A stretch of 64,000 nt of DNA from an uncultured Pelagibacteraceae bacterium (lineage in GTDB: Bacteria > Pseudomonadota > Alphaproteobacteria > Pelagibacterales > Pelagibacteraceae): NCBI GenBank assembly GCA_902629575.1, contig CACORJ010000001.1, positions 124,001 to 188,000 of the forward strand. Reading direction: 5' to 3'. A program made the translations under genes and the position numbers. Below the pieces are notes generated by a model. That model was not told where the DNA came from, did no database searches, and saw only the letters and a list, made by a program, of their open reading frames with translations. Shown in pieces: positions 34,279 through 42,289 of this stretch (the stretch's first letter is position 1; the number at the start of each line of letters is the position of its first letter).

Positions 34279-35957
34279 TAAGTCGAAGTTTTAACGGTAG
34301 TTCGTTTCATTATGAAGAGTTGTTGTGCCATTGTTAAAATATTATTAACAGTCCAGTAAATGACTAATCCTGCAGGGAAAGGAGCTAATATTACTGTTAA
34401 GAATAGAGGGAAGAACATAAATATTTTTGCCTGCATTGGATCAGTTGGAGCAGGATTTAATTTTTGTTGAATCCACATAGAAACTCCCATTGCAACTGGC
34501 CATGCTCCTATTACTAAAAACGAGGGAACATCGAATGGAAGCAAGCCAAATAAATTAAATATAGATGTTGGATCACGTTCTGATAAATCTTGAATCCAAC
34601 CATAGAATGGCATCTGCCTCATCTCAATAGTGACAAATAGCACTTTATATAATGCAAAGAAAACAGGAATTTGAACTAATATCGGCAAACACCCTGACAT
34701 AGGATTTACTTTCTCTTTCTTATAAAGGGCCATCATTTCTTGTTGAAGTTTCATCTTATCATTTTTGTGAAGTTCTTTTAAACGAACCATTTCAGGTTGA
34801 AGAACTTTCATTTTTGCCATGCTTCTGAATGAAAAGTTTGCTAAAGGAAAGAAAACTAATCGAATACAAATTGTTATTGCGATAATAGCAAGGCCATAAT
34901 TTCCTAGTAATTTAAAAAAATAGTCTATTCCATAAAACAAAGGTTTAGTTATAAAATATAGGAATCCCCAATCTATAACTAAATCAAATTTATCAATATT
35001 TAATTTATCAGCATATCCATCAACGACATCAACTCTTTTGGCAGCAACTATGATTTGCATTTCATCCTCTATTGATGATTTACCTCTAAGCTCTATAGGT
35101 TGAGTAGCAATATAATTAGCTCTAAATTTTTTCTTATAATCAAAAGTAATTTTAAATTCTCTATTTCTTGGAGGAATAATTGAACTTATCCAATATTTAT
35201 CACCAATACCAAACCAACCTTTGTTAGCATTTTTGCTAAATTTTTTCTCAGAAATATCATCATAATCCTCCTCAAAAAGCTCACCATCAAGAGCTGCCAA
35301 CATTCCTTCATGTAAAATATAAAAATTTGATAGTCCCTCGGGCACTTTATTTCTAATAATTTGTCCATAAGAATAAAAATCGAACTTTTTGTCAGTATTA
35401 TTGATTACTTTTTGTTTTATTGTAAATAAAAACTTATCGTCTAATGAAATCTCTTTTTCAAATTTTATTCCTTGATTATTAGTCCAATTTAACTTTATTG
35501 GGTTTTTTTCCGTCAGTAGATTATTGCCATCAACTGACCACAAAGATTCTGAGTTTGGAATGTCTATATTTTTATCTGAAGTTACAAATCCACTTTCTAT
35601 GTAATATCCATCTTCTATATTTCTTGGATTCAATAGTGTTACATTTTCATTACTTTTTAATTGAGTATTGTACTGTTTAAAGGTTAAGTCATCGATAACA
35701 CCACCTTTTAATGCAATTGAACCCTTAATATTTTCGTTGTCAAAATTTACTCTTTCAATTTGATTTATTGCTTCGGTCCTAGAAATCTCTACAAAAGTTT
35801 CTTTTTGTTCTAAACTAGGGGTATCAGAATTTTGCTCTATTTTGTTTTTTTCCGAAACTTTTTTTGTTTGAGTTGGCTCAGGAACAAAAAATAGCGCATA
35901 AAGAACAATTACAGCTGCCGAAAGAGAAATTGCTGCGATTACATTTTTTGTATCCAT
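34278..35957 (-). CDS. yidC: Membrane protein insertase YidC
   Basis: Inserts and folds inner-membrane proteins, alone or with SecYEG. 559 residues: N-terminal anchor (VIAAISLSAAVIVLYALFF), large periplasmic beta domain (about 50-330), then the conserved five-helix core with GLAIIAITICIRLVFFPLA, cytoplasmic hairpin MKVLQPEMVRLKELHK and NPMSGCLPILVQIPVFFALY, and WTVNNILTMAQQ. Adjoins yidD and argB through one-base overlaps. In many alphaproteobacteria engB lies between yidC and argB; it does not here. Confidence 0.97.
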   Translation of the reverse strand: MDTKNVIAAISLSAAVIVLYALFFVPEPTQTKKVSEKNKIEQNSDTPSLEQKETFVEISRTEAINQIERVNFDNENIKGSIALKGGVIDDLTFKQYNTQLKSNENVTLLNPRNIEDGYYIESGFVTSDKNIDIPNSESLWSVDGNNLLTEKNPIKLNWTNNQGIKFEKEISLDDKFLFTIKQKVINNTDKKFDFYSYGQIIRNKVPEGLSNFYILHEGMLAALDGELFEEDYDDISEKKFSKNANKGWFGIGDKYWISSIIPPRNREFKITFDYKKKFRANYIATQPIELRGKSSIEDEMQIIVAAKRVDVVDGYADKLNIDKFDLVIDWGFLYFITKPLFYGIDYFFKLLGNYGLAIIAITICIRLVFFPLANFSFRSMAKMKVLQPEMVRLKELHKNDKMKLQQEMMALYKKEKVNPMSGCLPILVQIPVFFALYKVLFVTIEMRQMPFYGWIQDLSERDPTSIFNLFGLLPFDVPSFLVIGAWPVAMGVSMWIQQKLNPAPTDPMQAKIFMFFPLFLTVILAPFPAGLVIYWTVNNILTMAQQLFIMKRTTVKTST

Positions 35958-36208
35958 TATTTTTTTTCTTTTATATTTCTATTAACAGGGTCAAAACCCT
36001 CACCACCACCAAGAAATTTTAATGGATGACACGAGCAGACTCTTCTAATTCCCATTTTAAGACCCTTAAAAAAACCAAACGTCTTCAAAGATTCTATACA
36101 ATATTCAGAACAAGTCGGTAGATAACGACAGGAATGACCTAATAGAGGGCTAATTAAATACTTATATCCTTTTATGATATTTATTAAAATGATTGTGAAA
36201 ATATTCAT
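35957..36208 (-). CDS. yidD: Membrane protein insertion efficiency factor YidD
   Basis: 83-residue YidD, a small membrane-associated helper of YidC. The family core is evident: GYKYLISPLLGHSCRYLPTC, then CSEYCIESLKTFG, and CHPLKFLGGGEGFDPV. Conserved cysteines and the HPL motif are intact. Shares one base with rnpA upstream and one with yidC downstream (TAATG at both junctions). Confidence 0.95.
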   Translation of the reverse strand: MNIFTIILINIIKGYKYLISPLLGHSCRYLPTCSEYCIESLKTFGFFKGLKMGIRRVCSCHPLKFLGGGEGFDPVNRNIKEKK

Positions 36209-36549
36209 TAATTTATTCTTTCTAAATCTCGAAATAAGGTTTCTTTTATAATTGTATATTCATTATTTAGCATAGTTGGCTTAGCAATAACAAGATATGA
36301 ATAATTATATTTTAAAGAAATTTTCTTTACACTATCATTTACTATATTTCTTAATCTTCTTTTGATCTTATTTCTTTTTATCGCATTACCTAATTTTTTT
36401 TTTGCCACAAAGCTTATATTAAGTTTTTTGTTGTTCTTATTTTCTATTTCACCAAAAAAAATAGTCACATATTTATTAGAAATTTTTTTTTGTTTTAGAA
36501 GAGATTTAAATTCCTCATTTTTTGAAAGAGCAAGTATTTTGCTTTTCAT
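36208..36549 (-). CDS. rnpA: Ribonuclease P protein component
   Basis: Protein subunit of RNase P, needed to cut tRNA 5' leaders. 113 residues. The signature RNR-like region is KKLGNAIKRNKIKRRLRN with the preceding ISFVA. The protein is lysine-rich as expected. It follows rpmH after 10 nt, which is the universal rpmH-rnpA pairing, and overlaps yidD by one base. Confidence 0.94.
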   Translation of the reverse strand: MKSKILALSKNEEFKSLLKQKKISNKYVTIFFGEIENKNNKKLNISFVAKKKLGNAIKRNKIKRRLRNIVNDSVKKISLKYNYSYLVIAKPTMLNNEYTIIKETLFRDLERIN

Positions 36550-36559
36550 TGAAATTAGA

Positions 36560-36715
36560 TTATTTTCTTTTGACGGTTGATGAGACAGTCAAATTTTTTC
36601 TACCCCTAGCTCTTCTTCTTTTAAGTAGCTTTCGACCTCCTTTTGTCTTCATCTTTGATCGAAACCCATGTTTTTTTAATCTCTTCCCTTTTTTGGGCTG
36701 GTATGTTCTTTTCAT
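36560..36715 (-). CDS. rpmH: 50S ribosomal protein L34
   Basis: 51-residue L34, too short to be picked up by long-ORF searches. It reads [19 protein letters not shown], then [18 protein letters not shown] and a short Thr/Val/Ser-rich tail ending KRK. The first 44 residues match the universal L34 pattern. It is the first gene of the operon rpmH-rnpA-yidD-yidC-argB and sits about 26 nt downstream of a strong-looking promoter. Confidence 0.96.
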   Translation of the reverse strand: MKRTYQPKKGKRLKKHGFRSKMKTKGGRKLLKRRRARGRKNLTVSSTVKRK

Positions 36716-36747
36716 ATTTAATGGTTCTATTTTAATAAATTTGGCTC

Positions 36748-36776
36748 TTTATAATAATTAAATATATAAATAGCAA
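36748..36776 (-). promoter_or_regulatory. Sigma70-type promoter of the rpmH operon
   Basis: On the minus strand, TTGCTA (36776-36771), a 17-bp spacer, and TATAAA (36753-36748). The expected start near 36741 gives a leader of about 26 nt before rpmH. This is the best-spaced promoter I can find in the window, and it precedes a long minus-strand operon. Confidence 0.6.
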
Positions 36777-36806
36777 ATAGAAGATTTTATTATTAACATC
36801 AAAAAA

Positions 36807-37526
36807 ATGGAAAAAACAAAAAAAATTAAATTATTTATTGGTTTATTTTATATTTTTTTAGTCAGTCTAATTCTATTTTTTTTATTTTCAAATTTTACAT
36901 TTCAAGAAATAACAAGTTATGAGTTCATAAAAAATAATCAAAATCATATTAATGAGCTTAAAAAATCAAATTTATTATTGTTAGCAATTTTTTTTATAAT
37001 ATTTTCAATATTATGGGTTTTTGCTGCTGGTTTCGGATCACCATTAGCTTTACTAGCAGGATTTATTTTTGGTAAATGGTTGGGGTTATTATTTGCTGTA
37101 ATCGGTATGACAATTGGGGCATCTTTATTATATTCTTTTGCAAATTTCTTTTTAAAAGAAATGATTAAAGATAGGTTTTTAAATAGGTTCAAAAGTCTGG
37201 AAGAAAAATTTAAAAAATCTGAGTTTGTATACTTATTAATTTATAGATTTATTGGGGGTATACCGTTTCAAATACAAAATATCTTGCCATGCATATTTAA
37301 TGTGAAATTAAAAAATTTTTTTTGGTCAACTTTTCTTGGCATGATACCGTCGTTATTCTTGGTAATTTCAATTGGTAGTGGTCTTGAAAAAATAATAAAT
37401 CAAAATCTAGAGGCACCAACTATTCCTCAACTAATAACTTCACCATCAATATTTATTCCACTATGTGCGTTTTTTTTACTAATTGTGATTACAATTTTTT
37501 TAAGAAAAATTTTTTATAAACATTAA
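36807..37526 (+). CDS. TVP38/TMEM64 (DedA-like, VTT domain) membrane protein
   Basis: 239 residues with about six membrane segments. The VTT-domain pattern is seen in FGSPLALLAGFIFGKWLG, the GMTIGASLLYSFANFF stretch, and YRFIGGIPFQIQNILPC followed by FFWSTFLGMIPSLFLV. DedA/TVP38 relatives act as lipid scramblases or transporters for undecaprenyl phosphate and phospholipids; the substrate of this one is unknown. It diverges from the rpmH operon (91 nt) and ends 2 nt before the tRNA-Thr gene on the other strand. Confidence 0.85.
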   Translation: MEKTKKIKLFIGLFYIFLVSLILFFLFSNFTFQEITSYEFIKNNQNHINELKKSNLLLLAIFFIIFSILWVFAAGFGSPLALLAGFIFGKWLGLLFAVIGMTIGASLLYSFANFFLKEMIKDRFLNRFKSLEEKFKKSEFVYLLIYRFIGGIPFQIQNILPCIFNVKLKNFFWSTFLGMIPSLFLVISIGSGLEKIINQNLEAPTIPQLITSPSIFIPLCAFFLLIVITIFLRKIFYKH

Positions 37527-37528
37527 TT

Positions 37529-37602
37529 TGGTGCTCCCACCCTGTACTGACCAGGGAACTAGTCATTACCAATGACTTGTTATACCATTTAACTACAGGA
37601 GC
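37529..37602 (-). tRNA. tRNA-Thr (GGT) with non-standard T-loop
   Basis: 74 nt with encoded CCA. Acceptor GCTCCTG/TGGGAGC (two G-U pairs), D-stem GTTA/TAAC with loop AATGGTA (G18, G19 present), anticodon stem AGTCA/TGACT with loop TTGGTAA (anticodon GGT, plus-strand 37568-37570), a 4-nt variable loop, and T-stem CCCTG/CAGGG. G1-C72, C2-G71 and G34-G35-U36 fit threonine identity. The T-loop GTCAGTA keeps U55-C56 but has G54 and G58 in place of U54 and A58. All stems pair, so a functional gene is likelier than a relic. Confidence 0.88.
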
Positions 37603-37703
37603 ATATAATAACAATTGTATTTCATTGATAATAAAGCATTTTTTTCAAATTATTGCCTTAATTTTTTTTGAAATATGGATTATAAAAAACATGAGGAATT
37701 TTT

Positions 37704-37901
37704 ATGGGTATTCATTACGATTATAAATCAACTAAAAGCGCTAAACTTATGGAGAAGCAAGCTAAAAGAGAAAAAAAACTTGCAGAAAAAAAAGCAAAAA
37801 GATTAGCTAAGGAAGGTTCAAAAAAGGAGACTAAAATCGAATCTTTAGACACATCAAAACCAATTACATTGGATTTTCTTACAAATCCAAATAAAGAATG
37901 A
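37704..37901 (+). CDS. Small basic protein, unknown function
   Basis: 65 residues: MGIHYDYKSTKSAKLMEKQ followed by a Lys/Ala/Glu-rich helix (about 10-45) and a tail ending in [11 protein letters not shown]. It has a clear ribosome-binding site (GAGGAA, 37696 region) 7 nt before ATG. Its stop overlaps the next tiny gene by 4 nt (ATGA). Highly charged helical character suggests RNA or protein binding, but no family is recognised. Confidence 0.65.
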   Translation: MGIHYDYKSTKSAKLMEKQAKREKKLAEKKAKRLAKEGSKKETKIESLDTSKPITLDFLTNPNKE

Positions 37902-38002
37902 CCATAAAACAAAAAAATGAGCGTTTAAGCTTAGCTTTAAAAAAGAATTTAAAAAAAAGAAAACTTTTTCAAAAAAAAATAAGAAAAAAAGTAAATAAAT
38001 AA
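37898..38002 (+). CDS. Very small basic protein upstream of dcd
   Basis: 34 residues: [20 protein letters not shown] followed by [14 protein letters not shown]. Its start overlaps the previous stop (ATGA) and its stop overlaps the dcd start (TAATG), the typical signature of translated, coupled genes. The pattern ERLxxALxxNLKKRK resembles small proteins I recall next to the murA region in other alphaproteobacteria; this is memory and not a search. Net charge is strongly positive, which suggests nucleic-acid contact. Confidence 0.6.
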   Translation: MTIKQKNERLSLALKKNLKKRKLFQKKIRKKVNK

Positions 38003-38556
38003 TGTCAGTTCTTTCAGACAAATGGATAAGAAAAATGTCTAAAGATGAGGGTATGATCACTCCCTTTGAAGAAAAACAAGTTAGAGGAGATAGTATTTCT
38101 TATGGTCTCTCTTCCTTTGGATACGATGCTAGAGTAGCTGATGAATTCAAAATATTTACAAATGTAAATTCTGAAATAGTAGATCCAAAAAATTTTAAAC
38201 CTACTAATTTTGTAACAAAGAATGTAACAGAATGTGTTATTCCTCCTAATTCATTTGTTTTAGCTAGGACTGTAGAAAAATTTAAAATTCCAAATGATGT
38301 TCTGGTAATATGTCTTGGAAAATCAACATATGCAAGATGTGGAATTATAGTGAACGTCACTCCCCTTGAGCCTGGTTGGGAGGGTTATGTGACTTTGGAA
38401 TTTTCAAATACAACACCTTTACCTGCAAAAATTTATGCTAATGAGGGTGTTGCTCAATTTATTTTTTTAAAAGGAAATGAAAAACCCGAAGTATCTTATG
38501 CAGATCGAAATGGTAAATATATGGGGCAAACAGGTGTAACATTACCTAAAGTTTAA
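38002..38556 (+). CDS. dcd: dCTP deaminase
   Basis: Deaminates dCTP to dUTP for thymidylate synthesis. 184 residues, trimeric dUTPase-fold enzyme. Motifs: [39 protein letters not shown] (with the catalytic Glu in the TPLEPGWEG loop), and [12 protein letters not shown]. Start overlaps the upstream 34-residue gene by one base; murA follows 2 nt later. Confidence 0.95.
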   Translation: MSVLSDKWIRKMSKDEGMITPFEEKQVRGDSISYGLSSFGYDARVADEFKIFTNVNSEIVDPKNFKPTNFVTKNVTECVIPPNSFVLARTVEKFKIPNDVLVICLGKSTYARCGIIVNVTPLEPGWEGYVTLEFSNTTPLPAKIYANEGVAQFIFLKGNEKPEVSYADRNGKYMGQTGVTLPKV

Positions 38557-38558
38557 TC

Positions 38559-39818
38559 ATGCAGAAGCTAGAGGTCTTTGGGGCTAAGAAGCTAAAAGGA
38601 CAAATAAAAATTTCAGGATCTAAGAACGCATCATTACCTATTATAGCAGCAACTCTATTATCAAATAAAAAAATTATTCTTAAGGAATTGCCTAAGGTTC
38701 GAGATATTGAAACCATGCTTTCTTTGTTAAAATCTCTTGGATCTCAGATAAAATTTAATAAAGATGGAACTGAAATTGACAATTCTAAACAAAAAAAAAA
38801 GTTTGCATCTTATAATTTAGTTAAAACAATGAGGGCTGGAATTTTAGTTTTGGGTCCTCTTCTAGCTAAATTTGGTTCAGCAAAGGTTTCATTACCAGGG
38901 GGCTGTGCAATAGGCTCTCGTCCAATTGACATTCATTTGAAAGCTTTTTCAAAATTAGGAGTGAGATATAAAATTGATCAAGGTTATGTAATCGCTAATG
39001 CTCCAAAGGGATTAAAAGGTAATAAAATTCATTTTTCAAAAGTCTCAGTAGGAGCAACTGAAAATTTAATCATTGCAGCGACTCTAGCTAAAGGAACAAC
39101 TTTGTTATCAAATTGTGCAATTGAACCAGAAATTTTAGATTTGGTAAATTTTTTAAAAAAATTGGGATGTAAAATTAAATGGATATCAAAAAGAACTATT
39201 GAGATCATCGGTGTAAATAAACTTAAAGAAATTTCTTACTCAGTCATGTTTGATAGAATAGAGGTTGGCACTTATTTAGTAGCCGCTGCAATAACTCAAG
39301 GAAATCTTATGATTAAAAATGTTAAACCTGAAATTATTAGGACAGAAATTGATCTACTTAAAAAAACTGGAGCCAAGATAACTACAAAAAAAAATGAAAT
39401 AAAAATTATTGGAAGTAAAAAAATTAAAAGTATGAAATTAAAAACAGCTCCTTATCCTGGTTTTCCAACTGATTTGCAAGCTCAAATTATGGTTTTATTA
39501 TGTAAAGCTAATAATAATTCAATTATACAAGAAAATATTTTTGAAAATCGTTTTATGCATGTTGCCGAATTAAATCGTATGGGTGCAAAAATTTCAATTC
39601 AAGGTAATAAAGCCCTAATAACAGGTAACACAAATTTTGCCCCAGCTGAGTTGATGGCTACTGATCTAAGAGCTTCAGTTTCATTAATTTTGGCAGCACT
39701 CACAGCTAATGGTAAATCAACTATAAATAGGATTTATCATCTCGACAGAGGCTATGAAAATATTGAAAAAAAGTTAAAAAAAGTTGGAGCAAAAATAAAT
39801 AGAATAAAAAATGGATAA
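38559..39818 (+). CDS. murA: UDP-N-acetylglucosamine 1-carboxyvinyltransferase
   Basis: First committed step of peptidoglycan synthesis: enolpyruvyl transfer from PEP to UDP-GlcNAc. 419 residues. The active-site Cys (about 116) is in PGGCAIGSRPID, which makes the enzyme of the fosfomycin-sensitive type. Also seen: GSKNASLPIIAATLL at the N terminus, PYPGFPTDLQAQ, ENRFMHVAELNRMGA, and DLRASVSLILAALTANG. Overlaps the DUF2948 gene by 8 nt. Confidence 0.97.
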   Translation: MQKLEVFGAKKLKGQIKISGSKNASLPIIAATLLSNKKIILKELPKVRDIETMLSLLKSLGSQIKFNKDGTEIDNSKQKKKFASYNLVKTMRAGILVLGPLLAKFGSAKVSLPGGCAIGSRPIDIHLKAFSKLGVRYKIDQGYVIANAPKGLKGNKIHFSKVSVGATENLIIAATLAKGTTLLSNCAIEPEILDLVNFLKKLGCKIKWISKRTIEIIGVNKLKEISYSVMFDRIEVGTYLVAAAITQGNLMIKNVKPEIIRTEIDLLKKTGAKITTKKNEIKIIGSKKIKSMKLKTAPYPGFPTDLQAQIMVLLCKANNNSIIQENIFENRFMHVAELNRMGAKISIQGNKALITGNTNFAPAELMATDLRASVSLILAALTANGKSTINRIYHLDRGYENIEKKLKKVGAKINRIKNG

Positions 39819-40212
39819 AAAATATCTAGCTAAAATTATAGCTACAGACAATGAAGGATTACAAATAATTTCAGCTTGTTGCGCAGGAGCAAAAGTAAAG
39901 ATTTCTGATATAAAATTTTTGAGATCGAATAAGATTTTTTTATTGTCTATTGAAAGATCAAAGGTTGAAACTGATCAAAAGGATAAAAAAATAAATAGTA
40001 TATGTAAATTTGATTTTGTTGATAGGGTTAAATCTAAGAATATTGATCAAAATAAACAAAATTTAGTTTTAGAATTAATAGGGATTGATTATTTAAAAAA
40101 TAAAGAAGATTATGAAATTAATTTAATATTTAATAATAATGCTCATATTTCTTTAATGACGGAAACGATTGAAGTAAGACTGGAAGATCAAAGTGAAATA
40201 AATACTAAATGA
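39811..40212 (+). CDS. DUF2948 family protein
   Basis: 133 residues. The start LAKIIATDNEGLQIISACC with ISDIKFLRSNKIFLLSIERSK fits DUF2948, an alphaproteobacterial family normally located between murA and hisD, which is its exact position here. No catalytic residues recognised and no membrane segment. Function unknown in general. It overlaps murA by 8 nt and hisD by 4 nt. Confidence 0.8.
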   Translation: MDKKYLAKIIATDNEGLQIISACCAGAKVKISDIKFLRSNKIFLLSIERSKVETDQKDKKINSICKFDFVDRVKSKNIDQNKQNLVLELIGIDYLKNKEDYEINLIFNNNAHISLMTETIEVRLEDQSEINTK

Positions 40213-41492
40213 AAATATTAAATAGTAATAAAAAATTTTTTGATAAAAAATTAGATAGGTTATTATCAAATAGAAGAAAAAAAGTCAGTTTTAGTGCGGT
40301 TTCAGTTAAAAATATTATTAAAGATGTAAAAAAAAATGGAGATAATGCATTATTAAAATATGAAAAAAAATTTAATAAAAATTCTGTTATCAGTCCATCC
40401 TCAGAACAAATATCAAAATTAATAAAAGGTTTGGATAAAAATGTAAAAAAAGCAGTTGATATTGCTTTCAATCGTATTTTCAAATTTCATTCATTGCAGA
40501 AATTTAAAAATATATCATATAAAGATAGACTAAATAATAAGCTTGAATATAAATATTTGCCGATAGAGTCAGTTGGAATATATGTTCCGGGTTCAAGCGT
40601 TTCATATCCATCAAGTGTTTTGATGAACGCAATACCTGCACTAGTGGCGGGAGTTAAAAGAATTATTATGATTAACCCAAGTTTTAAAGGAAAACTTAAT
40701 CCTGCAGTTTTATATGCTGCGAGAAAGTGTAGAATTAAGGAAATATATTCAATTGGAGGTCCTTCTGCTATTGCCGCAGCTGCTTATGGAACAAAAAAAA
40801 TAAAACGAGTAAATAAAATTGTTGGTCCTGGAAATGCTTATGTTGCAGCTGCAAAGAAAGAAGTTTTTGGTGATGTTGGAATTGAAAGTATGACAGCAGG
40901 ACCATCTGAGGTAACAATTGTTTGTGATAAATATTCGGATCCTGTTTGGATAGCGAGCGATTTAATTGCACAGGCAGAGCATGATCCACTAGCACAATGT
41001 ATTTTGATATCTAAAGACGAGAAATTAATTACAAAAGTAAAATTAGAAATATCTTTACAATTAAAAAAAATACCAAGAGAGAAAATTGCAAGAAAGAGTA
41101 TTACAACTAATGGGATCTTAATGTATGTAAATTCTGATAAAAAAATTACAGAAATAGTAAATAAGATTGCGCCGGAGCATTTAGAGCTTAATATTAAAAA
41201 TTATAAATCATTACTTCCAAAAATATATAATGCTGGCTCGGTTTGCCTTGGTAAATATGCAATTATGGCAATGACAGATTACAATATTGGATCTAATCAC
41301 ATCTTACCTACAAATGGTTCAGCAAAGTATTCTTCTGGAATAAGTGTTAATGAATTCTATAAAAGAATTTCTTACATAAAACTATCAAAAAAGGGTATTG
41401 AAAGTCTCGGGCCATCAGTTATAACTCTTGCAAATTATGAAGGCTTAGAAGGACATGCTTGTTCTGTAAAAAAAAGAATTTGGAGAAAATAA
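40209..41492 (+). CDS. hisD: Histidinol dehydrogenase
   Basis: Oxidises histidinol to histidine in two NAD-dependent steps. 427 residues. Family elements: [63 protein letters not shown], the zinc and catalytic region [17 protein letters not shown] and the C-terminal [13 protein letters not shown]. Located in murA-DUF2948-hisD-infA, apart from hisZ/hisG at 43808. Confidence 0.97.
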   Translation: MKILNSNKKFFDKKLDRLLSNRRKKVSFSAVSVKNIIKDVKKNGDNALLKYEKKFNKNSVISPSSEQISKLIKGLDKNVKKAVDIAFNRIFKFHSLQKFKNISYKDRLNNKLEYKYLPIESVGIYVPGSSVSYPSSVLMNAIPALVAGVKRIIMINPSFKGKLNPAVLYAARKCRIKEIYSIGGPSAIAAAAYGTKKIKRVNKIVGPGNAYVAAAKKEVFGDVGIESMTAGPSEVTIVCDKYSDPVWIASDLIAQAEHDPLAQCILISKDEKLITKVKLEISLQLKKIPREKIARKSITTNGILMYVNSDKKITEIVNKIAPEHLELNIKNYKSLLPKIYNAGSVCLGKYAIMAMTDYNIGSNHILPTNGSAKYSSGISVNEFYKRISYIKLSKKGIESLGPSVITLANYEGLEGHACSVKKRIWRK

Positions 41493-41494
41493 AT

Positions 41495-41710
41495 TTGTCA
41501 AAACAAGATCTACTTGAATTTAAAGGTAAGGTAACAGACCTGTTACCAAATGCTATGTTTAGAGTTCAATTAGAAAATGGTCATACTGTTACTGCACATA
41601 CTGCAGGCAAACTTCGAAAAAACAGAATTAGAGTTCTGCAAGGTGATAATGTTACAGTAGAAATGACCCCTTATGATCTTACTAAAGGAAGAATAATCTT
41701 TAGAGGTTAA
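41495..41710 (+). CDS. infA: Translation initiation factor IF-1
   Basis: 71 residues, an S1/OB-fold factor that fills the ribosomal A-site during initiation. The frame reads [13 protein letters not shown], then [34 protein letters not shown] and [15 protein letters not shown] choose TTG at 41495: it gives the family N terminus (SK-D-LEF), normal length, and has GGAG at 41482-41485. A TTG at 41459 would add 12 atypical residues inside hisD. It begins 2 nt after hisD. Confidence 0.93.
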   Translation: MSKQDLLEFKGKVTDLLPNAMFRVQLENGHTVTAHTAGKLRKNRIRVLQGDNVTVEMTPYDLTKGRIIFRG

Positions 41711-41716
41711 TCTTAA

Positions 41717-41791
41717 GGCTGAGTAGCTCAGGAGTAGAGCAGAGCCCTGAAAAGGCTTGTGTCGGAGGTGCGAATCCTTCCTCAGCCACCA
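41717..41791 (+). tRNA. tRNA-Phe (GAA) with A18/G55 elbow
   Basis: 75 nt with encoded CCA. Acceptor GGCTGAG/CTCAGCC, D-stem GCTC/GAGC, anticodon stem GAGCC/GGCTT with loop CTGAAAA (anticodon GAA), variable GTGTC, T-stem GGAGG/CCTTC. The D-loop AGGAGTA places A at 18 and G at 19; the T-loop TGCGAAT has G at 55 in place of the near-universal U. G15-C48 is kept. It is 6 nt after infA and is followed by the csp gene. Confidence 0.96.
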
Positions 41792-41868
41792 CCACTTTCA
41801 ACTTGAAATAATTTTTAAAAGAAATTAACTTTAAGTATTATAAATAACAAAAAGGACTAAGAAACAAG

Positions 41869-42081
41869 ATGAGTACATTACAGGGTAAAGTAAAATGGTT
41901 TAATGGTAAAAAAGGTTACGGTTTTATCGAAAGAGATGACAAAGAAAAAGATGCGTTCGTGCATGCTTCGGCAGTCAAAGCAGCAGGAATGAGATACTTA
42001 AATGAAGGTGATAAATTAGAGTTTACTCTAGAAGATGGTCCCAAAGGTCCTTCTGCAGTTAATCTTAAAAAATTAGACTAG
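41869..42081 (+). CDS. Cold-shock domain protein
   Basis: 70-residue CspA-fold single-strand nucleic-acid binding protein, likely an RNA chaperone. RNP1 KGYGFIER and RNP2 DAFVHASAV are intact, with the N-terminal [10 protein letters not shown] and C-terminal [14 protein letters not shown]. Preceded by a 77-nt leader containing TATAAA (41839-41844), so it probably has its own promoter, and followed by a clear intrinsic terminator. Confidence 0.95.
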   Translation: MSTLQGKVKWFNGKKGYGFIERDDKEKDAFVHASAVKAAGMRYLNEGDKLEFTLEDGPKGPSAVNLKKLD

Positions 42082-42100
42082 TATTTTTTAAAAAAAATTA

Positions 42101-42140
42101 AAAGGGCGTTATATCTATTAAAATTAGGTAAACGTCCTTT
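42101..42140 (+). other. Hairpin downstream of the csp gene
   Basis: AAAGGGCGTT (42101-42110) pairs with AACGTCCTTT (42131-42140), 10 bp with one G-U and a 20-nt loop. It has no U-run of its own but lies just before the terminator at 42148, so it may protect the csp transcript 3' end. Confidence 0.45.
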
Positions 42141-42147
42141 AGATTTT

Positions 42148-42171
42148 AAGGGTTGATTAAATCCTTTTTTT
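42148..42171 (+). terminator. Intrinsic terminator of the csp gene
   Basis: AAGGGTT, loop GATTA, AATCCTT (7-bp stem with one G-U), followed by five or more T's. This is a classical Rho-independent terminator for the cold-shock gene 67 nt upstream. Confidence 0.65.
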
Positions 42172-42199
42172 GTCTAAAAGACTGTTCATGATAAATAAA

Positions 42200-42289
42200 A
42201 TGTCTAATAAGCTGTCAAATAAAAGTACTCAAAGATCCACTTTTAGAGGAACTAATATAGGTACGCACAGATATTGGCATGCTAGCTAA
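42200..42289 (+). CDS. Candidate 29-residue ORF (or small RNA) between two terminators
   Basis: ATG 42200 (or in-frame ATG 42188) gives MSNKLSNKSTQRSTFRG followed by TNIGTHRYWHAS and TAA. The composition (Ser, Thr, Arg, Trp, His, less Lys) differs from random AT-rich frames here. The stop codon lies in the loop of the downstream GCTAGC hairpin. There is no clear ribosome-binding site. The unit of about 110 nt is bounded by two terminators and so could also be a small RNA. I do not recognise the peptide. Confidence 0.35.
   Translation: MSNKLSNKSTQRSTFRGTNIGTHRYWHAS

Noticed and set aside
37529..37602. Plus-strand reading of the tRNA-Thr locus as another tRNA
   Set aside because: On the plus strand the D-loop GG and T-loop C56 are absent and the acceptor end has a C-A mismatch; the minus strand gives full stems, CCA and a valid anticodon.
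42200..42289. Histidine attenuator leader for hisS
   Set aside because: Only two scattered His codons and no alternative anti-terminator visible; the mechanism is not supported, though the unit is listed as a candidate small ORF.
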